Source: Branchiostoma belcheri (Eukaryota > Chordata > Leptocardii > Amphioxiformes > Branchiostomatidae). From it: 64,000 nt of DNA. The notes below the pieces were generated by a model. The model was not told the origin of the DNA. It worked only from the letters and a program-made list of their open reading frames with translations, and ran no database searches. Shown piece after piece: positions 62,001 through 64,000 of this stretch. A program made the translations under genes and the position numbers. The DNA lies in the NCBI RefSeq assembly GCF_001625305.1, contig NW_017804353.1:298959-362958 (forward strand), read 5' to 3'. The stretch's first letter is position 1. Each line of letters starts with the position of its first letter.

Positions 62001-64000
62001 AAAGCACCGAGTGTGCTGGAGGAGGTATTGAAAGGGAAGGAACGCTATCAGTACACCACACCTGGTCCCCGTTGAAAGTGTGAATATGTCAAGCGCGGCA
62101 AGGAAATATTATGGTGATTAAAATGCTGGGGGTTATGAAAACAAGCCGCGGTAGAAATTATTGCGTATTTACATAGGCAGCTTTGAATGATGATATATCA
62201 TTAAAAGAGAGGAACATCATTTTTGTGTTTGTTTAATGAAGATCTACTGCATTTGTAAAAGGTTGACATAACAGTGGCTATAGGATGTAGTAAGTAAGGT
62301 TTGAACCTCTCACTGCCCACTGTACACTGACGAACATATTGACATGTTATCACCTTTAACTAACATCCTGCCATTTGACATAAACAACGTCACCGACAAC
62401 ACCTTATGTTCAACCATTCTCAGGGGTAACCCCGCATTGTCGTTTGTCAACAACTGTAAAATATTTGACGTGGTTTTCAACTTAATTTTGCAGACAGGAC
62501 GTTTTGTTTGATTTAGTTGATTGATTTTGATTTGTACACCAGCTCATTATGTACCTTTGTCATTTCTTCTTCTTATTATTATTACTTTTTTTTATTGTTT
62601 TCTTTATGAGTGAGGAGAGGGCTGAGATGAGTTTTATAACTTTTTGCCCAATCTTCGAAAAATAAATGTGAATAAAATAAACCTCTCACACAGAGAAGGA
62701 CCCCTGCTTGTTTCTTTAAGTGCAGTGGGATCTTTAATGTGCTCAAGGTGTGGCTTTCCTTAAACATGGGACCTACACCTTTTGTTGCCATAACTCCTCA
62801 ACATTAAGTTTGTTTGAGTGAACCCATGTTTATTTCTTACAATGACAGTAACAGAAGTTTGGTGAGATTACATAATTACATCATGCATCTTTTTAGCAAA
62901 TATTTTTCAAATGTAAAATGGCATATTACATTACACCTACTATATACAGTATATGGCCTCCGTTGGTCAATATTTACCATCATCGGGTAAAATCCTAATT
63001 AATATCAGCCCTACGGCTATGGCTGAACAGTCCTATACGCGAATGACTGTCACAGTCTCTGCCAAATAGGGCACATTTGTAAGCTGACTCAGGTCTGTTG
63101 TTGAGTTATTTTCTTTGGGTCTGATTCTCTTCTGTGCAGTGCATCAGTTACTTCTTCTAACCTCAGCTGCCTGGACAGTGTAAACCTCCAGCACCAGGGT
63201 CAGTCATTGGCATTAGGTCCTCCCAGTGCTCCGTGTAGTATATACAAGTCAACACACCTACTACAGGGATTAAAATAGCCCTCAGCAAACAGCAAACTCA
63301 AAATAACTAACAAACATTAATGTGCATAGGTACCAGCAGGGAAGTAATCAAAATCAGGATGGATACAAGCTGCAGGAAGCTGAAAAACTATGTGAATATT
63401 AGGGTATATTGATTGCAAGTCTTTTATAGACTTACGGTTGGTTGATTTGATGGCTTGGAATGTAACGGAATGTAACAACAGTACGATTTTCAGCACCAAG
63501 GAAAGGAGCTGTTGCAGAATTGTCATAACAATATTCACCTGAATCCTGGTCAATCGGTACCCTTTCCCAGGGTAATGAGACCGTCCTTGCAGTTAAGACA
63601 GTATTGGCAGTTCAGTATGAGAAGTTGAAGCCCTGTAGAAACTCAACAAACAACAGCATACTCAAAACAACCAATGTGTTACGCGGAAGGGCAGTTATAC
63701 CGATACGCACTGTGACAGATACCGAAGCTGGTGTGTTATACCGAAGGGCGGTTATACAGGCTATACAGATACAGATACAGAAGCTGGTGTATGTGTTATG
63801 CCAAAGGGCGGTTATACCAGTATACAGATACAGATACAAATACAAATATAGAAAATAGCCATGTGCTTGCTGTACAAGTTTATTGTGTGTTCTTGTAATT
63901 AAATTACTGTTTTTTCTCTCACATTAGGAGCGGTTCGTCACAAATGTTACCAGCTGGAATGCGAAGAAGCCGGCCTTCTACCACGGACATCTGTCGTACT
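16925..64000 (+). CDS. HS2ST1: Heparan sulfate 2-O-sulfotransferase (5' three exons; gene continues past window)
   Basis: HS2ST1 is a Golgi type II membrane enzyme that transfers sulfate from PAPS to the 2-O position of iduronic/glucuronic acid in heparan sulfate. Three exons join in frame to 142 residues: MGFSRTMQTRYQLL start, a membrane anchor at about 12-25, the stem ENQIQRLEAARDKM, the PAPS 5'-phosphosulfate loop in IVIYNRVPKTASTSF, then LAYDLCQRNGYNVIHLN and TTRNSPIMSIQDQ. Exon 3 gives ERFVTNVTSWNAKKPAFYHG plus HLSY, with the catalytic-region FYHGH histidines. The family has about 356 residues, so roughly 60% lies beyond the window. Intron 1 is 33.5 kb and intron 2 is 13.1 kb. It is divergent with SELENOF. 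Exons 1 and 2 each have partial tandem copies in the following intron. Confidence 0.96.
17046..17950 (+). repeat. Decaying tandem copies of HS2ST1 exon 1 3' end
   Basis: Copies of the GAGAATCAGATCCAGCG stem segment and the adjoining donor region recur at about 17166-17226 and 17337-17390. More eroded traces (CAGGGACAAGATAAG near 17565, ACCAGGACAGC near 17925) follow. The shared intronic words GGAAGACACGTTGCTTTTTG and GTGTTGTAG mark a period of roughly 160-200 bp. Donor sites are altered in the copies, for example GATAAGCAAGTACC for ATGGGTGAGTACC. They are probably non-coding relics of an exon-edge tandem duplication. Confidence 0.85.
17951..19420. other. HS2ST1 intron 1, unannotated stretch
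   Basis: No gene recognised. A 127-codon open frame at 18457-18840 shows no domain or splice context. Part of the dispersed AACGTCTGACCGTTTCC / CCAGTTGCTCGAGTAACTG family occurs just upstream at 17750-17850, with relatives at 56260-56345 and 61480-61570. Confidence 0.5.
19425..19675. mobile_element. TAGCC-type MITE with duplicated left arm
   Basis: It begins TAGCCACCGTAGCAGGC, repeats the first ~60 bp as TAGCCTCCGTAGCAGGC at 19480, and ends GCTATGGAGGCTA. The body matches 45597-45799. No clear TSD remains. Confidence 0.8.
19849..20640. repeat. Tandem array, 3-4 diverged units of about 200-270 bp
   Basis: Units share AAAGCTTTGACTTTTATTTT, AATAGTTACCAGTACTCA-type and CCAGGCCCTTA words, recurring near 19850, 20050, 20295 and partly 20560. 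Divergence and indels between units suggest an old array. Confidence 0.85.
21042..21457. mobile_element. hAT-like MITE(s) interrupted by assembly gap
   Basis: The left end TAGTGCTGTATACCGG and the right end CCGGTATGCATCACTA are both of the right-end type, facing each other. The interior between is a gap. Either two opposite copies abut or the element is an inverted derivative. Confidence 0.75.
21070..21215. other. Assembly gap (146 N)
   Basis: A run of 146 N lies inside repetitive MITE sequence. The size may be nominal. Confidence 1.
21460..21737. mobile_element. Diverged, truncated hAT-like MITE relative
   Basis: It shares GGGTGAAAC, GAGGCTGACAC, TTCACTTTGCA and the end CCAGTACACAGCACTA with the 25320-25705 copy, but is strongly diverged and lacks the left terminus. 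Confidence 0.6.
22037..22317. mobile_element. MITE with CAGGGGTTTTTCTA termini
   Basis: The left CAGGGGTTTTTCTAGAAA and the right TTTAGAAAAACCCCTG are inverted. The body includes GCATGAGGGAGCAG twice. CAGGGG-type ends resemble hAT elements. No clean TSD was seen. Confidence 0.7.
22668..22865. mobile_element. MITE with TACTGTAATTC termini, copy 2
   Basis: Same family as 6151-6359, with matching ends and the GAACATGTCCATTTTTCTCA interior. Confidence 0.8.
23001..23120 (-). mobile_element. SINE family A fragment
   Basis: TACACCTGGGTGGACCTAAG, TTTCCCAAGGACAAAACATC and CCCATGACCTCGCAATCCC are in reverse SINE order. Confidence 0.65.
23425..23700. repeat. About 141-bp tandem duplication
   Basis: CCAAAGTTGGTATAGCACAG, AACATTAAGCTCTTT and CTAGACATTTAT recur at 23425 and 23566, with the GTGTGTTCTGGAA end in both. 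Confidence 0.9.
24031..24122. mobile_element. 92-bp palindromic TAGCC element with 9-bp TSD
   Basis: Near-perfect arms start TAGCCTGGGTACCATCCGG and fold around a tiny AATC centre. Direct repeats TTCACATTC lie at 24022-24030 and 24123-24131. The element interrupts the right unit of a duplicated block. The left unit (about 23825-23900) keeps the uninterrupted site. Confidence 0.93.
24300..25319. other. HS2ST1 intron 1, unannotated stretch
   Basis: It contains a short CT-rich run (24337-24381). No gene or mobile element was recognised. Confidence 0.5.
25320..25705. mobile_element. hAT-like MITE (TAGTGCTGTGTACC ends)
   Basis: 14-bp inverted termini TAGTGCTGTGTACC / GGTACACAGCACTA, with AAGTCCGGA-type subterminal repeats and the interior shared with 52303-52698. 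No clear TSD. Confidence 0.88.
25850..26480. repeat. Duplicated block with CAGCCTGCCATAACA
   Basis: CAGTATCAGCCTGCCATAAC, GGCATGTCAACAGGTCAG and CACAGGCACTGACAGAC occur at 25853-25923 and 26200-26280, with a third partial at 26425-26480. The GTGCATGTGCACCTTAGTGC family lies at 25978-26110, with relatives near 34575, 38160 and 45225. Confidence 0.85.
27511..27911. mobile_element. hAT-like MITE, reverse orientation
   Basis: Ends TAGTGCTGCATACC / GGTATGCAGCACTA. The interior is the reverse of 52303-52698. AGGTGTGAT precedes the left end and recurs six bases after the right end, suggestive of an altered TSD. Confidence 0.88.
28130..30095. mobile_element. Nest of AGGAAACACAACA-family MITE copies
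   Basis: The phrases GAAACAGGAAACACAACA, TTTTTCCTAGGCCTAA, AAACGTTGTACAATCGGTTT and AACATTGACATTGAAAAT recur many times. Between them, TTTGGGAAAGGATGCCAAAC recurs near 28867, 29352 and 29693, and AGTTTGGGAGAAAGC recurs four times. The pattern indicates repeated duplication of a MITE plus adjoining unique sequence. No coding capacity. Confidence 0.8.
30359..30849. mobile_element. Composite MITE with nested LINE tail
   Basis: Left AGGGTTCTCTCCAGGATTT and right AGGCCTGGCTAGAACACT echo the 44852-45217 element, with internal AGCATAGGGGTCA-type repeats. A LINE 3' tail (30650-30790: GTGTAATATAGCCAGCTGCC, GGCGGTTATACTGGCTA, ACAGAT repeats) is inserted within. Confidence 0.65.
31037..31441. mobile_element. 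hAT-like MITE, reverse orientation
   Basis: Ends TAGTGATGCATACC / GGTATGCACCACTA. The interior matches 27511-27911. CGTGGGC lies on both sides within a few bases of the ends. Confidence 0.88.
31950..32355. mobile_element. Harbinger-like MITE (GGCCACACTG ends)
   Basis: Arms GGCCACACTGCCTTAATTTT and the complement AAAATCAAGTCGGTGTGGCC are flanked by TTA on both sides. GGATAACATCCGCGCGCGC / GCCCGCGCGC lie inside. Confidence 0.75.
32372..32512 (-). mobile_element. SINE family A, reverse
   Basis: TTACACCTGGGTGGAGTGAG, GGAAAGTCGTGTAATGGCAC and GGATCGAAGCCCTGACC (B box reverse) are present. Confidence 0.8.
33185..34075. repeat. Three tandem units (~340 bp) with an invariant 65-bp core
   Basis: Units start at 33185, 33531 and 33864. 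The core at 33201-33265, 33547-33611 and 33880-33944 is identical in all three, and contains GGGCAATTAATTTATCCGG (a homeodomain-like TAAT/ATTA cluster). The remaining ~280 bp of each unit carries substitutions and indels. The third unit is truncated. Confidence 0.93.
34355..34969. repeat. About 155-bp block duplicated 461 bp apart
   Basis: GGTAAAATACTACTCT, GATCCCTCCTCTAGTTGTAA and GCCTCCAGCCTGGGCATTAG occur at 34355-34509 and 34816-34969 with only a few differences. A diverged GTGCACC-family sequence lies between. Confidence 0.92.
35100..35465. mobile_element. Harbinger-like MITE, copy 2
   Basis: About 36-bp inverted arms start GGCCACACCAATTCAATTTC and end AAATTGGTGTGGCC, with TAA on both sides. 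The interior includes a T-run and GCCCGCCCACTCC. Confidence 0.88.
35729..36365. repeat. Four tandem units of about 165 bp
   Basis: TAGCAACAAAGCTGTCAAAA, ACACAGTATGTTAATGTCT and TGAATTTTCTGCAATTCTAA recur near 35729, 35894, 36060 and 36231. No coding potential. Confidence 0.92.
37202..37585. mobile_element. Harbinger-like MITE, copy 3
   Basis: TAA + GGCCACACCAATTTAATTTG ... ATTGGTGTGGCC + TAA. The interior matches the 8226-8613 copy in the opposite orientation. Confidence 0.88.
38153..38500. repeat. Dispersed GTGCACC-rich repeat
   Basis: GGGTGCATGTGCACCTTAGT and GTGCACTGGTGCACCCAAAT are shared with 25970-26110 and pieces at 34575 and 45225. The class is unknown. Confidence 0.6.
39241..39600 (+). 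mobile_element. LINE reverse transcriptase C-terminus, 5'-truncated, dead
   Basis: Frame VDIPTTKYLIPAQKRTRNSH, then AFKYQSYQ and a FPRTI motif typical of the C-terminal end of non-LTR retrotransposon polyproteins. An internal TGA (about 39380) replaces a likely Trp. The 3' part has TCGGTGTGATATAGCTAGCT and GGGCGGTTATACTGGCTA, then GATACA repeats. Related 3' ends: 30650-30790, 40041-40095, 42066-42243 (minus) and 63690-63845. Confidence 0.75.
39700..40030. repeat. Tandem duplication, ~185 bp
   Basis: AAGCAATGAAGCAAGG, AAATCTAGAGTTTTCT and GTATTTTCATG recur at about 39720 and 39907, with a partial third at about 40000. Confidence 0.85.
40536..40800 (+). mobile_element. tRNA-derived SINE (family B)
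   Basis: A box-like CAATAGCTCAATAATG, B box GAGTTCAAATCCTGG, body CAAAGACTTTAAAAATGGTA and TGTGGCCCAAGGGCTACAGA. It is the fullest copy of family B here. Confidence 0.8.
41609..41990. repeat. Three-unit repeat with GGCATGCAT and GAAGTTAACATCAGG
   Basis: Units near 41605, 41727 and 41931 share CTGAAGTTAACATCAGGTAC and TTTGTTTGTTTG runs. The phrase TCTGGTCTTCCTCATCAG recurs and is also found at 28240. Confidence 0.8.
42066..42243 (-). mobile_element. LINE reverse transcriptase C-terminus, 5'-truncated
   Basis: On the minus strand the frame VFKNSFFPRTIAEWNSLSPS, then TVGALSLDSLKQCLELDVQG and LGVTSRSV-stop, is the typical FFPRT-x-WN end of CR1/Jockey-type LINEs. The frame is open here, unlike the 39241 copy. 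The same 3' tail family follows. Confidence 0.8.
43378..43467. repeat. 90-bp near-perfect inverted repeat
   Basis: GAAGCAAGTTTAAACTGTAA and its complement TTACAGTTTAAACTTGCTTC bound arms of about 38 bp around a short spacer. No TSD was evident. Confidence 0.9.
44517..44694. mobile_element. MITE with AAGTTCTTTGATCACAG termini
   Basis: The left AAGTTCTTTGATCACAG and the right CTGTGATCAAAGAACTT are inverted, and the arms continue with CCATTTATTTTTCAC / GTGAAAAATAAATGG. The interior has GATGAAGATGACAGACGGTC and ATCGAAACGTCGGC, a phrase common in marine invertebrate repeats. Confidence 0.85.
44852..45217. mobile_element. MITE with AGGGTTCTAGCTAG termini
   Basis: Ends AGGGTTCTAGCTAG and CTAGCTAGAACCCT are inverted. 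The right half has four AGCGTAGGGGG-type iterations. A related sequence surrounds 30359-30849. Confidence 0.85.
45520..45870 (+). mobile_element. SINE family A split by a MITE
   Basis: B box GGGTTTGAATCCC and CCCTTGGGAAAG are followed, after the 203-bp MITE, by GGGCCCTTTACACGTATTTT and CAGACTCAGGTGAAAAT, the normal continuation of the SINE. Confidence 0.85.
45597..45799. mobile_element. 203-bp TAGCC-type MITE nested in a SINE
   Basis: Ends TAGCCTCCGTAGCAGGC and GCTGTGGAGGCTA. The 9-bp flanks TGGGAAAGG and TGGGAAGGG differ by one base, fitting a Mutator-like TSD. It interrupts SINE A between GGGAAAGG and the CACTTTACACG-equivalent. Confidence 0.88.
46041..46345. repeat. About 151-bp tandem duplication
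   Basis: Both units contain AAAGAAAGACAACCCTGTCC and GTGTTATCTACTAAATTTGG with near identity, so the duplication is recent. Confidence 0.93.
47080..47640. repeat. Diverged tandem array, about four units
   Basis: AATTCTCAAATGGAGA-type, ATACATGTAGAAATGC-type and TTTCATCTGA words recur near 47080, 47315, 47465 and 47575 with substantial divergence. Confidence 0.75.
48000..49960. other. HS2ST1 intron 1, distal part
   Basis: No gene recognised. A duplicated phrase (CTACTCAAGGAATACCGG / TATACAAGGAATACATG with ACATTTCA / ACGTTTCA contexts) links 48480-48570, 48660-48750 and 53200-53230. Confidence 0.45.
49962..50107 (-). mobile_element. SINE family A with tRNA head, reverse
   Basis: Read on the minus strand: A box TTGCCAAGTGGCTAGG, B box GGGTTCCATCC, then CATCCTTGGGAAAGGCG and ACTTTCCTCACTCCACCC. 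It lies about 470 bp before HS2ST1 exon 2. Confidence 0.85.
50575..50804 (+). CDS. HS2ST1: HS2ST1 exon 2 (PAPS-binding loop)
   Basis: This 230-bp exon follows acceptor TCTCCCAACAG and precedes donor GTGGGT. With the exon 1 G it encodes 77 residues, EHVLATMQLH to SPIMSIQDQ. VPKTASTSF is the conserved 5'-phosphosulfate binding loop. The stem segment MQLHSLQVPQFRRSDEDLAK is less conserved, as expected. The exon ends in phase 0. Confidence 0.96.
50805..51300 (+). repeat. Tandem partial copies of HS2ST1 exon 2 3' end
   Basis: Three further copies of the last 60-85 bp of exon 2 plus the splice donor and intron start follow the real exon, at about 50896-50979, 51069-51135 and 51214-51296. The first and third retain the frame DLCQRNGY-(S/T)-VI-(H/Y)-LNTTRNSP and donor GTGGGT. 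The middle copy keeps the frame but has GAAGGT at the donor position. The repeat period is about 150-170 bp and includes a CAGTCACCAATTTTATACAG intronic block. They lack the PAPS loop and are probably pseudo-exons. Copies 1 and 3 have a CTCTGTCAG or CTGTGTCAG that could act as an acceptor and would give an in-frame 24-residue cassette. Confidence 0.9.
51420..51900. repeat. Three-unit tandem repeat, ~155-185 bp
   Basis: AGCTTACAGTAAGGATGTC, TCTAGAAGTCTGGTATTCAG-type and AAAAGCCTTAGAA words recur at about 51421, 51568 and 51733, directly after the exon 2 copies. Confidence 0.85.
52303..52698. mobile_element. 396-bp hAT-like MITE with 8-bp TSD
   Basis: Perfect 14-bp TIRs TAGTGATGCATACC / GGTATGCATCACTA are flanked by CCCAGGAC at 52295-52302 and 52699-52706. 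Subterminal regions carry repeated AAGTCCGGA/CTTGTAAGTCCGG motifs, possible transposase sites. It is inserted into repeat R1. The R1 copy at 1505-1623 shows the empty site. The TAGTG start and 8-bp TSD fit the hAT superfamily. Confidence 0.94.
53906..54460. repeat. About 278-bp tandem duplication
   Basis: AAATGGCTTGCTGGGGGTGT, TTACATGTACATGTACCTCA and GAACAACTCAAGGG are shared by units starting at 53906 and 54185. Confidence 0.93.
54461..56820. other. HS2ST1 intron 2, unannotated stretch
   Basis: The 152-codon open frame at 54856-55314 is hydrophobic and AT-rich, has no domain I know and no splice or repeat support, so it is not called. The AACGTCTGGCCATTTCC repeat family occurs at 56255-56345. 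Confidence 0.45.
56840..57040. repeat. About 115-bp tandem duplication
   Basis: CATATGGAGACATTCCAAGT and TTTATATTTTCA recur at 56869 and 56980, preceded by TTTTATTTAGGTA-type words. Confidence 0.9.
57047..57253 (+). mobile_element. Probable LINE C-terminal fragment
   Basis: The frame contains HPLHDLVPPARTTATGRTLR and ends KRLKNSFLHRAICLYN then a stop. HPLH-x-LxPP and SF-x-H/P...LYN are typical of the last residues of non-LTR reverse transcriptases. No upstream RT core remains. Confidence 0.55.
57346..58036. mobile_element. 691-bp element with GGGTTCACCACA termini
   Basis: The left GGGTTCACCACACCAC starts an immediate hairpin (57346-57379). The right end TGTGGTGAACCC is the inverted terminus. 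A (TTC)/(TCC) run lies at 57401-57435. The 119-codon open frame inside (57543-57902) shows no transposase motif. Class uncertain. Confidence 0.6.
58074..58375. repeat. About 165-bp tandem duplication
   Basis: GTTAATTTGTATTTGCCAGA, AAAAATCAGTGCTATTCAGC-type and AGGCTGCGAGGCTG recur at 58077 and 58241. Confidence 0.92.
58510..59290. repeat. Higher-order tandem array (A-B-A-B, ~327-bp dimers)
   Basis: Monomers of about 163 bp start near 58517, 58679, 58843, 59008 and 59190. Monomers 1 and 3 share GGTTTACTTCTTTGATGGCT. Monomers 2 and 4 share GGTTTACATCTTTGATAGCT and an identical ATATAGGCTAATATAAATAT region. The last monomer is more diverged. Confidence 0.88.
59515..59700. repeat. Dispersed duplicate, copy 1
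   Basis: GGATGGATACAAGCTGCAGG, GTGAATATTAGGGTAT and CAGCACCAAGGAAAGGAGCT match 63355-63530. An internal GGTTGATTTGATAGCA block is also repeated at 59710. Confidence 0.88.
59880..61430. other. HS2ST1 intron 2, unannotated stretch
   Basis: No gene or mobile element was recognised beyond a possible retroposon tail near 61255-61290 (ACTAATAAATCTTAATTTAA). Confidence 0.4.
61432..61515. repeat. Inverted repeat of the CAGTTGCTCGAGTAAC family
   Basis: GTTACTCAAGCAAATGGATA ... ATATCCAGTTGCTCGAGTAA pairs over about 32 bp. The same phrase occurs at 17785-17810, 54030-54060 and 56283-56308. Confidence 0.8.
61571..63300. other. HS2ST1 intron 2, distal part
   Basis: The 139-codon open frame 61477-61896 starts within a dispersed repeat and has no recognised domain. 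Nothing else is supported. Confidence 0.4.
63353..63540. repeat. Dispersed duplicate, copy 2
   Basis: It matches 59515-59700 with small indels, about 3.8 kb apart in the same intron. Confidence 0.88.
63675..63850 (+). mobile_element. LINE 3' tail with GATACA repeats
   Basis: GCTGGTGTGTTATACCGAAG and GGCGGTTATACAGGCTATAC occur in three iterations with (ACAGAT)n, the 3' end family of the LINE at 39241-39600. It lies about 80 bp before the HS2ST1 exon 3 acceptor. Confidence 0.7.
63928..64000 (+). CDS. HS2ST1: HS2ST1 exon 3 (start only, cut by window edge)
   Basis: Acceptor TTTTCTCTCACATTAG precedes GAGCGG. The 73 visible bases encode ERFVTNVTSWNAKKPAFYHG then HLSY and one base of the next codon. 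FYHGHxSY is the family's catalytic histidine segment, and NVT is a potential N-glycosylation sequon at the position conserved in HS2ST. The remainder lies downstream of the window. Confidence 0.95.

Overview
This is a eukaryotic, intron-rich, transposon-rich window, most likely from a cephalochordate (amphioxus, Branchiostoma). That reading rests on chordate gene content, SINE and MITE families repeated throughout, frequent TACATGTA-type words, and a 146-N scaffold gap. Species cannot be told from the sequence. Only two protein-coding genes are supported, and they are divergent (head to head).

SELENOF (15-kDa selenoprotein) lies on the minus strand and is complete: five coding exons at 16161-16205, 14039-14206, 13374-13437, 3974-4023 and 1730-1861, giving 152 residues. 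An in-frame TGA at 13402-13404 is the selenocysteine codon of the Cys-Gly-Sec redox motif. HS2ST1 (heparan sulfate 2-O-sulfotransferase) lies on the plus strand and is 5' partial: exon 1 at 16925-17045, exon 2 at 50575-50804, and the start of exon 3 at 63928-64000. The rest lies beyond the window. The start codons are 719 bp apart, across a shared promoter with a YY1-type site over the SELENOF ATG, a TCTCGCGAGA palindrome and an ETS-type site. Human SELENOF and HS2ST1 are also divergent neighbours, so this is an ancient conserved pair.

Layout: 1-1729 is SELENOF 3' flank or UTR with MITE pieces; 1730-16205 is SELENOF, with introns full of SINEs, MITEs and short tandem duplications; 16206-16924 is the bidirectional promoter; 17046-50574 is the 33.5-kb HS2ST1 intron 1; 50805-63927 is the 13.1-kb intron 2.

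The most unusual feature is recurrent tandem duplication of exon edges. SELENOF exon 2, HS2ST1 exon 1 and HS2ST1 exon 2 each have two or more nearby partial copies that include a splice site. The HS2ST1 exon 2 copies keep the reading frame, and one differs mostly at synonymous positions. Many introns also hold 100-460 bp tandem duplications. One of these, at 33185-34075, has a 65-bp core that is identical in all three copies. Mobile elements with readable target-site duplications include a 651-bp foldback with a 9-bp TSD, a 92-bp palindrome with a 9-bp TSD, a 396-bp hAT-like MITE with an 8-bp TSD, and a SINE with a 24-bp TSD. Several of these have an empty paralogous site elsewhere in the window.
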